From Aurantibacter aestuarii (lineage in GTDB: Bacteria; Bacteroidota; Bacteroidia; Flavobacteriales; Flavobacteriaceae), in NCBI RefSeq assembly GCF_003008425.1, contig NZ_PXOQ01000007.1, positions 954,419-1,018,418 on the forward strand: 64,000 nucleotides of DNA, given 5' to 3'. The translations under genes were made by a program, and so were the position numbers. A model generated the notes under the pieces. The model ran no database searches. It saw nothing but the letters and a program-made list of their open reading frames with translations, and was not told where the DNA came from. Below are positions 40,110 to 47,430 of the stretch, one piece after another. Each line of letters begins with the position of its first letter. The first letter of the stretch is position 1.

Positions 40110-40835
40110 TTATTTCGATGCTTTATAAATGGTGGCAACACCAAATGTTTGTGGTAAGTCTTCCACATTTATAAACCCAACTTTTCGTAATATATTGTTT
40201 AACTGCTCACCAAAAGGGAAAACATTAGCAGAGTCACTTAAATAAGTGTAGGCTGTTTTATCTTTAGAAAACAGTTTCCCTACCATAGGTAAAATGACCT
40301 TAGAGTGAAATGCATAACCTTGTTTGTATGGTGTTTTAGTAGGGACAGAAGTTTCTAAAATTACAAACGTTCCTCCAGGTTTTAAAACACGTAAAATGTC
40401 TGCCAGCCCTTTTTCTAAGTGTTCAAAGTTTCGAATACCGAAAGCTACAGTAATGGCATCAAAAGTATTATCGTCGAAAGGTAAGTTTTCTGAATCGCCA
40501 ATAATCATTTCAATTTTATCGTCTAATTTTTTAGACTTAATTTTGACTTTGCCTACTTCAAGCATTCCAGCACTTATGTCTAAACCAATAATTTTTGTAG
40601 CTGAAGTTTTAGCCAAACTAATAGCTAGATCTCCTGTCCCTGTAGCAATATCTAAAATATTTTCTGGCTGGGCATCTTCAACAATTTTAACCACTTTATC
40701 GCGCCATTTAATATCTATTCCAAAAGAAATAACCCGATTTAAATTATCGTATTCTCCAGAAATGGTGTCGAACATCTTGGTGACTTGTTCCTTTTTGCTA
40801 AGATCGCTGTCTTTGTAAGGTTTAATTTTACTCAA
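40110..40835 (-). CDS. menG: Demethylmenaquinone methyltransferase
   Basis: 241 residues. The class I SAM-dependent fold has [15 protein letters not shown] (about 63-77), [32 protein letters not shown] and [13 protein letters not shown], which is the UbiE/MenG signature. It methylates demethylmenaquinone; Bacteroidota use menaquinone, so menG (often called ubiE) is the likelier role. A TAATTTTG -7-like box is at 40850-40857 (minus). Confidence 0.95.
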   Translation of the reverse strand: MSKIKPYKDSDLSKKEQVTKMFDTISGEYDNLNRVISFGIDIKWRDKVVKIVEDAQPENILDIATGTGDLAISLAKTSATKIIGLDISAGMLEVGKVKIKSKKLDDKIEMIIGDSENLPFDDNTFDAITVAFGIRNFEHLEKGLADILRVLKPGGTFVILETSVPTKTPYKQGYAFHSKVILPMVGKLFSKDKTAYTYLSDSANVFPFGEQLNNILRKVGFINVEDLPQTFGVATIYKASK

Positions 40836-40949
40836 AACAATTTTTTTTACAAAATTAGAGGTTTTTTTTATATCATCGTAGGATAAGACTAATAATTAAA
40901 AATGAAAGAATACCTTTTATTTGCTCAAGCTCAAAATATTAAAATTTAG

Positions 40950-40957
40950 TATCTTTG
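40950..40957 (+). promoter_or_regulatory. Predicted -7 box of the trkA-trkH promoter
   Basis: TATCTTTG matches TAnnTTTG 23 nt before the trkA ATG. A TTTG at 40920-40923 is 26 nt upstream, which is longer than usual. Confidence 0.55.
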
Positions 40958-40978
40958 TAGCCTTATCTCAAAACTACT

Positions 40979-42328
40979 ATGAAAATAATAATTGCAGGCG
41001 CTGGTGAAGTTGGATTTCATTTGGCTAAATTATTATCTTACGAATCTCAAGAAATCACTTTAATCGATACAGATCGGGAAAGTTTAACTTACGCAGATAC
41101 ACACTTAGACATTAAAGTTTTAAAAGGAGACGCAACTTCTATAGCTATTTTAAAAGATGCTAGAGTAGAGGATAGTGATCTGGTTATAGGTGTTACCGCT
41201 GCCGAAACTACTAATATCACCTTTTGTGCTATTGCAAAACAATTAGGTGCCAAGCGTACCATTGCACGAATTAGTAATACAGAGTTTATTACCAATAAAG
41301 ATGAGGTGGGATTTACCCGTTTTGGTATTGATGAATTAATTTCCCCTGAAAGTCTGGCAGCTTCAGAAATTGAATTATTATTAAACCAATCCGCTTTTAA
41401 GGATAGTTATGAATTTGAAAATGGAGCACTAACTATGGTAAGCTTAAGCTTATCTCGTACAGCTTCATTTGTAGGAAAAACGGTAAAAGAAGCTGCACAG
41501 TTGTTTTCAGAATTTCATTTTGTTCCTATTGCAATTCAACGTTTTGGTACACAGTACACTATTATTCCTCGAGGTGATACAGAGTTTCGAGAAGGCGATA
41601 ATGTCGTATTCATAACCAGTAAAGGTGGCGGGAATGAGTTATGTAAAATGACAGGTAGAACTAATGATCCTATAAAGGATGTTATGATTTTAGGCGGTAG
41701 TAAAATTGGTTACAAAACATCTCGAGATTTAAGCAAAAACCATTTTAATGTTAAGCTTATTGAAAAAAATAAAGACGTGGCTTTTGATTTGGCAGACCGC
41801 TTAGATAAAGTACTCGTGATTAATGGAGATGGACGAAATGTAGAGCTTTTAGATGAAGAAAACGTGAACCACATGGATGCTTTTATTGCGGTTACAGGTA
41901 ATTCTGAAACCAATATCATGTCTTGTTTGGTTGCAAAATCTAAAGGGGTTAAAAAAACCATTGCTCTTGTAGAGAATATGGATTATTTTGAATTATCTCA
42001 GTCTATTGGAATTGACACGTTAATTAATAAGAAACTTTTAGCAGCTAACAATATATTTAGATACATCCGTCGTGGTGAGGTTATCGCGATGACTAAGTTA
42101 AACAACATGAATGCAGAGTTGTTAGAATTTAAGGTGAAGCGAAGCTCCTTAGTTTGTAACAAAAAAATTAAGGATATCGATTTTCCGCGTTCTGCAATTA
42201 TTGGAGGTGTTATTAGAGGAACTGAAGGTTTTATTGCATTAGGAGATTTTAAAATTCAGGAAGGCGATTATATGGTAGTTTGCTGTTTGCCAAAATCTAT
42301 AAAAGAAGTAGAAAAACTATTCTTATAG
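40979..42328 (+). CDS. trkA: Trk potassium uptake regulator TrkA
   Basis: 449 residues with two RCK units. Each has a Rossmann NAD-binding start (IIAGAGEVGFHLAKLL at 3-18 and ILGGSKIGYKTSRDL about 237-251) and a C-terminal RCK_C lobe. It gates the potassium channel TrkH in answer to nucleotides. trkH begins 3 nt after the stop. Confidence 0.96.
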   Translation: MKIIIAGAGEVGFHLAKLLSYESQEITLIDTDRESLTYADTHLDIKVLKGDATSIAILKDARVEDSDLVIGVTAAETTNITFCAIAKQLGAKRTIARISNTEFITNKDEVGFTRFGIDELISPESLAASEIELLLNQSAFKDSYEFENGALTMVSLSLSRTASFVGKTVKEAAQLFSEFHFVPIAIQRFGTQYTIIPRGDTEFREGDNVVFITSKGGGNELCKMTGRTNDPIKDVMILGGSKIGYKTSRDLSKNHFNVKLIEKNKDVAFDLADRLDKVLVINGDGRNVELLDEENVNHMDAFIAVTGNSETNIMSCLVAKSKGVKKTIALVENMDYFELSQSIGIDTLINKKLLAANNIFRYIRRGEVIAMTKLNNMNAELLEFKVKRSSLVCNKKIKDIDFPRSAIIGGVIRGTEGFIALGDFKIQEGDYMVVCCLPKSIKEVEKLFL

Positions 42329-42331
42329 AGC

Positions 42332-43837
42332 ATGAGAAAATCCCTGAAACTTAATTATAAAATTATCTTCCATTTTTTCGGACTGCTGTTATTGTTTAAT
42401 GGTGGTTTCATGTTATTATCTTCGCTCATAAGCCTTATTTATTGTGATGGAGTAACTCTTAATTTGTTTCTATCTGGTTTTGTAACGCTCTTGGTTGGTG
42501 GCATTTGTATGTTTTTTACAAAAGACCATCAAAAAGTCATGAATAAGCGGGAAGGTTATATTGTTGTAACTTTTGGGTGGATTGTTATGACGCTTTCAGG
42601 AACTTTACCCTATTTGTTTACAGGAAGTATTCCCGATTTTACCAACGCATTTTTTGAAACCATGTCTGGTTACACCACAACTGGAGCTTCTATTTTAGAT
42701 GATATTGAAGCGGTGCCTTATGGTGTGTTATTTTGGCGTAGTTTAACGCATTGGATTGGTGGTATGGGAATTATTGTATTAGCAGTTGCCATTTTACCTT
42801 TACTAGGAATTGGTGGGATGCAGTTGTTTGCTGCTGAAGCTCCTGGTCCTAGTGCCGATAAATTACATCCTAGAATTACAGATACAGCCAAGCGTTTATG
42901 GTTAATCTACTTTGCTTATACTGTAGCGGAAACGCTATTGCTAAAGCTAGCAGGGATGAGTTTTTTCGATGCTATAAACCATGCGCTCTGTACCTTATCT
43001 ACAGGGGGTTTTTCCACTAAAAATGCCAGTGTAGCGTTTTGGAATGATAATCCGCTAATTCAATACATCATTATCTTTTTTATGTTTTTGGCGGGAACCA
43101 ATTTTGTATTAAGTTACTACTTGTTTAAAGGGAAGTTCTCAAACATTATAAAGGATGATGAGTTTAAGCTGTATGTAAAATTTATAGCAGTGTTTACTTT
43201 AATAGCTGCAGTTATCATCTATTTCAGAGCAGATGTGTCTTTGTCCAGTATTAAGCATCCAATGGTTTTTGGTGAGGCGGAAAGTGCTTTTAGACATGCG
43301 TTGTTTCAAGTAATTTCTGTTATTACCACTACAGGTTTTGTTACTGCAGATTTTACCTTATGGACGCCATTTTTAGTGGTATTCTTTTTTGGGTTGATGT
43401 TTTTAGGAGGTTCTGCTGGTAGTACCTCTGGAGGTATTAAAGTGGTTAGACATTTAATTACCATTAAAAACGGTTTTTTAGAGTTTAAGCGCGCGCTCCA
43501 TCCTAATGCTATTTTACCAGTACGTTATAATAAGCGGTCGGTTTCGGGAGAAATTGTTTTTAACATCTTAGGCTTTTTTATTCTTTACTTTATCTCGTTT
43601 ATTATTGGTGCATTAGGTTTTTCCATGATGGAGATTGACTTTGAGTCTTCTATAGGTATTGCTGCATCAAGTTTAGGTAACGTTGGTCCTGCTTTGGGTG
43701 ATTTTAGCCCGGTAAACAATTATAATTCTTTACCTGCCATAGGGAAATGGTGGTCTGCTTTTTTAATGTTTATTGGTCGTTTAGAATTGTTTACGGTTCT
43801 GGTTATTATGACGCCATTCTTCTGGAGAAATAGGTAA
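42332..43837 (+). CDS. trkH: Trk potassium uptake channel TrkH
   Basis: 501 residues, polytopic. Four pore-loop filters are visible: SGYTTTGASI, TLSTGGFSTK, VITTTGFVTA and SSLGNVGPALG. It takes up potassium with TrkA. The gene is full length and ends TPFFWRNR. The last 27 coding bases plus 2 nt are repeated at 47027-47055, which marks the 3' end of trkH as an integration site. Confidence 0.96.
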   Translation: MRKSLKLNYKIIFHFFGLLLLFNGGFMLLSSLISLIYCDGVTLNLFLSGFVTLLVGGICMFFTKDHQKVMNKREGYIVVTFGWIVMTLSGTLPYLFTGSIPDFTNAFFETMSGYTTTGASILDDIEAVPYGVLFWRSLTHWIGGMGIIVLAVAILPLLGIGGMQLFAAEAPGPSADKLHPRITDTAKRLWLIYFAYTVAETLLLKLAGMSFFDAINHALCTLSTGGFSTKNASVAFWNDNPLIQYIIIFFMFLAGTNFVLSYYLFKGKFSNIIKDDEFKLYVKFIAVFTLIAAVIIYFRADVSLSSIKHPMVFGEAESAFRHALFQVISVITTTGFVTADFTLWTPFLVVFFFGLMFLGGSAGSTSGGIKVVRHLITIKNGFLEFKRALHPNAILPVRYNKRSVSGEIVFNILGFFILYFISFIIGALGFSMMEIDFESSIGIAASSLGNVGPALGDFSPVNNYNSLPAIGKWWSAFLMFIGRLELFTVLVIMTPFFWRNR

Positions 43838-43839
43838 TT
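43811..43839 (+). repeat. Left attachment-type direct repeat (trkH 3' end)
   Basis: 29 bases beginning ACGCCATTCTTCTGG and ending GAAATAGGTAATT include the trkH stop codon. They match 47027-47055 at 28 of 29 positions (T to G at the seventh base). Direct repeats of a gene's 3' end on both sides of foreign DNA are the hallmark of tyrosine-recombinase integration. Confidence 0.88.
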
Positions 43840-43840
43840 T

Positions 43841-44005
43841 ATGAGAAATGATTACTATCCTTTTGGTTTAGACCATAATTATGCCATAAGTAGCCCTATG
43901 AGTATAGTAAATGGGGCTCGTCTGTTTTCGATAAATAGTGTTTTAAGTGGACAAGAATCTATTATTTCTCATGCAAAAAGTATATTTAATAGTGTAAACC
44001 AATAA
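43841..44005 (+). pseudogene. Rhs C-terminal remnant 1
   Basis: A 54-residue frame starting MRNDYYPFGLDHNYAISSP at the left end of the island. NDYYPFGL-H is the sequence that precedes the core domain of Bacteroidota Rhs/YD-repeat proteins. The rest (NGARLFSINSVLSGQESIIS) has no core domain, so this is a cut-down Rhs tail rather than a working gene. It begins 4 nt after the trkH stop, and its own stop lies 3 nt before the next lipoprotein gene, as in toxin-immunity pairs. Confidence 0.6.
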
Positions 44006-44008
44006 ATT

Positions 44009-44614
44009 ATGACTAAAAATATTTTACTCTTATTATTTCTTATATTGCTTTTTTCTACTTCTTGTAAATCTTATTATTTAAGTAATCGTGAAGTTAATAA
44101 GTTAGAATTAAAACAGATTTCAAATATTAAAATTCTTAATAGTGTAAAAGATTATAGATCTCATTACAAATCGAAAAGCGTCTTGTTTATTTTTTTAGGA
44201 AAAAATGAAGACGTATATATTAGAAGAATAGTTAATTTATCCCATGTATATAATTATTTAATTTCTTATTACTCTATTATAGATGAAGTCCCAGTTATTA
44301 TTTTTTCTAAAAAAGAGGGTTATGTTGCTCCAAAAAACTATAGTAGTAACTTCATAAAATTATTATCTAATTTTTTAAATGATGATATGCTAATGAAGGA
44401 AATAAAAAAAGATAAAGCATCTAATCAATATCTAATGATACCAAACTCTCAAAAAGATTTAATTAATCACTCAAAAATTATTTCTTACACCTCTGAAAAA
44501 AATGAAATTAATTATAATTCTTTTTATAAGAAAATGGTTTATGAAAATCCAAATAGAGGTTTGTTTTCTTATTATAGGATAATTGAAGGAGGAATTGACG
44601 AACGAAAACCCTGA
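44009..44614 (+). CDS. Hypothetical lipoprotein, candidate immunity protein
   Basis: 201 residues. A lipoprotein signal with lipobox FSTSC (about 15-19) is followed by a Lys/Asn/Ile-rich mature part without a family I know. The base composition is even more AT-rich than the neighbours. It starts 3 nt after Rhs remnant 1 inside the trkH island. Lipoproteins directly behind Rhs C-termini often act as immunity proteins, so that is the best guess. No direct evidence. Confidence 0.6.
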   Translation: MTKNILLLLFLILLFSTSCKSYYLSNREVNKLELKQISNIKILNSVKDYRSHYKSKSVLFIFLGKNEDVYIRRIVNLSHVYNYLISYYSIIDEVPVIIFSKKEGYVAPKNYSSNFIKLLSNFLNDDMLMKEIKKDKASNQYLMIPNSQKDLINHSKIISYTSEKNEINYNSFYKKMVYENPNRGLFSYYRIIEGGIDERKP

Positions 44615-44617
44615 TAG

Positions 44618-44636
44618 CACGGACTTGTAGTCCGTG
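44618..44636. repeat. REP-like palindrome
   Basis: CACGGACT-TGT-AGTCCGTG is a perfect 8-bp stem with a 3-nt loop lying just after the lipoprotein stop. It is unlike the GAGCATCATGCTC REPs nearby, so it belongs to a different palindrome family. There is no T-run, so it is not a terminator. Confidence 0.6.
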
Positions 44637-44647
44637 AAATAGAATAA

Positions 44648-44837
44648 CAAATACATTCATACAAATACAACGGTAAAGAGCAAGAAAAAGCATTAGGTCT
44701 AAACATTACCGAAATGGACTGGAGGCAATACGACATGGCTTTAGGACGTTTTCATGGTATAGATAAACTAGCCGCTACAGAGCCATACAGAACACCTTAT
44801 CATTTTGTAGGAATAATCCTATTTTATTTAGTAATCG
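44648..44837 (+). pseudogene. Rhs core-domain remnant 2, frameshifted and interrupted
   Basis: In frame from 44648 it reads SYKYNGKEQEKALGLN, then MDWRQYDMALGRFHGIDKLA and PYRTPYHFVG, the conserved Rhs-associated core. At 44812-44813 one A is missing: restoring it gives the usual NNPILFSN continuation. Right after that the sequence runs into REP palindromes and the transposase gene. The upstream part of the Rhs protein is absent. It belonged to the toxin tip at 45544-45861. Confidence 0.82.
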
Positions 44838-44838
44838 C

Positions 44839-44892
44839 CCACGCTGGCGCGAGCATCATGCTCCCCACGCTGGCGCGAGCATCATGCTCGTG
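44839..44892. repeat. Two tandem REP palindromes left of the transposase gene
   Basis: CCACGCTGGCGCGAGCATCA followed by TGCTC occurs at 44839-44863 and again at 44865-44889, period 26, the second ending in GTG. Each holds the palindrome GAGCATCATGCTC. An inverted copy lies at 45514-45543 on the far side of the transposase gene. Confidence 0.9.
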
Positions 44893-44939
44893 CTTTTATA
44901 TATTTTTTAAGATTAAATAATTTCAGCTAACTTTATTGT

Positions 44940-45488
44940 ATGTGTAGAAAATATAAATTTCATAATGAGCTCGGCGCATATTTTATCTCGTTCGCTACAG
45001 TAAATTGGGTAGATGTTTTTACCAGAATAAATTATTTCGACATAGTTATAGAATCTCTAAACTATTGTAGGAAATATAAAGGCATGGAAATTTATGGGTA
45101 TTGTTTAATGACTAATCATGTACATTTAATTTTTAGAGCGTCAAATTCTAATCCTTCAGATTTAATAAGAGATTTTAAAGGCTTTGCTTCCAGAAAAATA
45201 CTAAAAACCATTAAAGAAAACCCTCAAGAAAGCAGAAAAGAGTGGCTGTTGAATTTGTTTTTTAATGCTGGACAATCAAAAAGCAACGTTTCTAACATGC
45301 AGTTTTGGCAACAAAACAATAAGCCTATAGAAGTTTGGAGTTTAAAAGTTTTTGAGCAAAAATTAACTTATATACACGAAAATCCTGTTAAATCTGGATT
45401 TGTTACAAATCCAACAGATTGGAAATATTCGAGTGCTAGAAATTATGCAAATAATGACCAAACTGTTATAGAAATTGATATAAATTAA
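44940..45488 (+). CDS. REP-associated tyrosine transposase (RAYT, Y1 family)
   Basis: 182 residues. HUH motif in YCLMTNHVHLIF (about 56-67). The C-terminal catalytic-Tyr helix region includes LTYIHENPVKSGFV and DWKYSSARNY, all typical of the TnpA_REP/Y1 transposase group. These enzymes cut single-stranded DNA at REP palindromes, which are present on both sides here in inverted orientation. The unit has landed in an Rhs gene. The frame is intact, so it may still be active. Confidence 0.92.
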   Translation: MCRKYKFHNELGAYFISFATVNWVDVFTRINYFDIVIESLNYCRKYKGMEIYGYCLMTNHVHLIFRASNSNPSDLIRDFKGFASRKILKTIKENPQESRKEWLLNLFFNAGQSKSNVSNMQFWQQNNKPIEVWSLKVFEQKLTYIHENPVKSGFVTNPTDWKYSSARNYANNDQTVIEIDIN

Positions 45489-45513
45489 TATTTTTGAAAT
45501 TAGAAATCTGAGA

Positions 45514-45543
45514 CACGAGCATGATGCTCGCGCCAGCGTTGGG
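45514..45543. repeat. Inverted REP palindrome right of the transposase gene
   Basis: CACGAGCATGATGCTCGCGC followed by CAGCGTTGGG is the reverse complement of the left REP with one inserted base. Confidence 0.9.
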
Positions 45544-45861
45544 GAAATAGATAATACTAGTTATTATTCACCAGATAGGCATGCGGTAATAATAGTTCAT
45601 ACTATAGATGAATATAGTGTTTATAAAAACATATATCAAGTTGTCTCTACTTTATGGCATGAAATTAATCATGCATTTCAACATAAATCAGGTTGGTATG
45701 AAACTCTATCTGAAAAATATAATCAAACAATAGTTGAATACATTTTACAAAGAGATTCATATCAATTACAGATAGATTTAGGGGATAAGGATTATGAAAG
45801 AGTAGTCAAATATTACAATTACCTTAATAACCAATTAAAATCTTATAATTATGATGAATAA
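45544..45861 (+). pseudogene. Rhs toxin tip with HExxH zincin motif (5' truncated)
   Basis: 105 codons open to a TAA at 45859-45861: EIDNTSYYSPDRHAVIIVHT, then VVSTLWHEINHAFQHKSGWY and EYILQRDSYQLQIDLGD. HEINH (45658-45672) is a zinc metallopeptidase signature inside a hydrophobic helix, and the later Glu residues could give a third ligand. Position behind an Rhs core and in front of an overlapping lipoprotein gene fits a polymorphic toxin C-terminus. It has lost its connection to the Rhs delivery part through the RAYT insertion. I do not know a named family for it. Confidence 0.65.
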
Positions 45862-46651
45862 GTGTTTTATTTTATTTATTTTATTTTTTTCTTGTAAAAA
45901 TAGAATACAAGAAGAAAGTATTCAAATAAGCATCTTAAATGATGAATTATATTCATTGTGCTCAAGTAATGAGTGTAAAATTCCTTACAGGGACTATTAT
46001 AGAGACGATTACATTTCAATTTCAACAAATAGGGTTATATTTAAAATAGAGAATTTAACTGATAATAACTTGTTATTATACTCTAAAAACTTTGATGGAT
46101 TTAAGATTTTTTTGCCGAGCTTTAATACTTTTTCAAATCAGTTAAATGTTAGTTTAAAAAATTTCTTAATTTTTAATTCTGAAAATAAAGTATTGAAGCC
46201 TGAGATAATTATGGGTGAACCTAGATCGAAGTATATTGATAGACAAGAATATATTAAAAATGAAGTTTTAAAGTTTTATAACACTTCTGATTATTCAGAT
46301 AAAAATGATTTATGGAAATTTGAAAATAATAGAATAAGTAATGGTACTCTAAAAATTTATTCAAAACAAACATTATATTTTGAAGCTTTAATATGTTTTC
46401 CATTTTCATCGCATAACGAATTAGGATTTGAGACATCTTACATATTAGATAAAGACGAAAATTATTATACTTCTTTGTATTTTAAATTTATAAAACCAGA
46501 AGGAGTATTAAGAAAATCACAAAAATTAGAAATTGAAAATAATAAATTTGATTTTTTTGAAGGTGAAATCCGTTCTGTTAATACTGTCCCATTGAAAATC
46601 ATTAAAGATGGTTCAGATAATAATAGTACAGAAGTTAATGGTAAAGAATAG
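45851..46651 (+). CDS. Hypothetical lipoprotein, candidate immunity to the zincin toxin
   Basis: 266 residues from the ATG at 45851 (an ATG follows at 45854). The lipobox is LFFSC at about residues 12-16. The mature part is rich in Asn, Lys, Ser and Phe, with a predicted beta character, and has no known family. The start overlaps the stop of the toxin tip by 11 nt. Such overlap suggests translational coupling, as expected for a toxin and its immunity protein. A terminator follows at 46718-46748. Confidence 0.68.
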   Translation: MMNKCFILFILFFSCKNRIQEESIQISILNDELYSLCSSNECKIPYRDYYRDDYISISTNRVIFKIENLTDNNLLLYSKNFDGFKIFLPSFNTFSNQLNVSLKNFLIFNSENKVLKPEIIMGEPRSKYIDRQEYIKNEVLKFYNTSDYSDKNDLWKFENNRISNGTLKIYSKQTLYFEALICFPFSSHNELGFETSYILDKDENYYTSLYFKFIKPEGVLRKSQKLEIENNKFDFFEGEIRSVNTVPLKIIKDGSDNNSTEVNGKE

Positions 46652-46717
46652 TTGATAGCCTATTTGTAAGAGTTAAAGTTTTGAAATACAATTACTTAAA
46701 AAAAAATTACTAACAAT

Positions 46718-46748
46718 AAAAAGGATGAGCTTCATGTTCATCCTTTAT
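46718..46748 (+). terminator. Terminator after the candidate immunity gene
   Basis: AAAGGATGA (46720-46728) pairs with TCATCCTTT (46738-46746) around a 9-nt loop, with an A-run before and T's after. Confidence 0.75.
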
Positions 46749-46779
46749 TTCTTAATGCACCTTAAGTATAGTGTCATTT

Positions 46780-47028
46780 TTATATAGGATGACACTGTAT
46801 TACACTTGTTTTTAGTTGTTGTAAGTCTTTAACAACATAACGTTCTGTGCTACTAATGTATTTATGTCCTGCAAGATATTGTACTTGTCTTAAATTGTGT
46901 TGTTTTAACCAATTTACTATAACACTTTTTCTAATAGTGTTTGTACTTATGTTAACAGATTTACTTAGTCTGCTAAAAGCGTTTTTACAACATTTTCCAA
47001 TTGTAGGACATACAAACTCATTATCAAC
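46780..47028 (-). pseudogene. Tyrosine recombinase, C-terminal fragment
   Basis: 82 codons read on the minus strand to a TAA at 46782-46780. They include NTIRKSVIVNWLKQHNLRQV, YLAGHKYISSTERY and VVKDLQQL. This is the end of a phage-type integrase: the box II Arg, the GHK histidine and the catalytic Tyr of STERY are present. The N-terminal half, with the first catalytic Arg, is missing. The fragment stops exactly where the trkH-derived repeat begins, so truncation happened at the island boundary. Confidence 0.82.
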
Positions 47029-47055
47029 GCCAGTCTTCTGGAGAAATAGGTAATT
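47027..47055 (+). repeat. Right attachment-type direct repeat
   Basis: It begins ACGCCAGTCTTCTGG and ends GAAATAGGTAATT, 28 of 29 identical to the 3' end of trkH at 43811-43839. It would read TPVFWRNR-stop. It marks the right edge of the island. After it comes ordinary chromosome. Confidence 0.88.
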
Positions 47056-47110
47056 CTTTGTAACATTTTTAATTGTTTGACTACAAATAGTTAACTATAA
47101 TGATTTGTTT

Positions 47111-47374
47111 ATGAGCTTTGGAGCAGTGCAGCATGCTATTTCTGTAATGAAAAGTAATAGAAATTTGATTAAAAAACATCGTAAAAAAGGTGGTTTAAAA
47201 GGTCATTTTGGATTAGAAAAAACAGAGTATAATTTACCTAAAGCATCTCCAAAACAATTAAGTGAATTACGTAACAAATTAAAGTCTGAAAAACGTTTAC
47301 GAAACTTAAAGATTTATTTGTTTGTAGGTGTAATAACAAGTGCTATAATTGGTGTACTTGTTTATTATGCATAA
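47111..47374 (+). CDS. Small hypothetical membrane protein
   Basis: 87 residues from the ATG at 47111 (a TTG two codons earlier is not needed). The N-terminal 60 residues are basic (NLIKKHRKKGGLKGHFGLEK). One membrane segment near the C-terminus (IYLFVGVITSAIIGVLVYY) suggests a tail-anchored protein. No known function. It lies 55 nt right of the island and was probably next to trkH before integration. Confidence 0.75.
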   Translation: MSFGAVQHAISVMKSNRNLIKKHRKKGGLKGHFGLEKTEYNLPKASPKQLSELRNKLKSEKRLRNLKIYLFVGVITSAIIGVLVYYA

Positions 47375-47375
47375 A

Positions 47376-47408
47376 AAAAGCGATTCCCTTTAAAAGAAAA
47401 TCGCTTTT
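47376..47408. terminator. Bidirectional terminator
   Basis: AAAAGCGATT (47376-47385) pairs with AATCGCTTTT (47399-47408) between two convergent genes. Confidence 0.8.
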
Positions 47409-47430
47409 AATATTTATGGGTTTTAGTTAT

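Larger units (their letters stand above)
44839..45543 (+). mobile_element. RAYT-REP mobile unit
   Basis: Direct REPs on the left, an inverted REP on the right and the intact RAYT gene between them make a REP-bounded unit of about 0.7 kb. It splits the Rhs core (ending at NNPILFSN) from the toxin tip. The left and right copies differ by one extra A (CCACGC versus CCAACGC). Confidence 0.8.
43840..47055. mobile_element. Integrated Rhs toxin island at the trkH 3' end
   Basis: About 3.2 kb bounded by the direct repeats. Contents in order: Rhs remnant 1, lipoprotein, REP-like palindrome, Rhs core remnant 2, RAYT-REP unit, zincin toxin tip, overlapping lipoprotein, terminator, recombinase fragment. 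Codon use is poorer in GC than the trk genes. It is probably immobile by itself, since its recombinase is truncated. Confidence 0.75.

Noticed and set aside
47029-47110. Integrase reading frame continuing through the repeat into the chromosome
   Set aside because: The frame stays open by chance through the trkH-derived repeat but meets a stop soon after and shows no integrase motifs.
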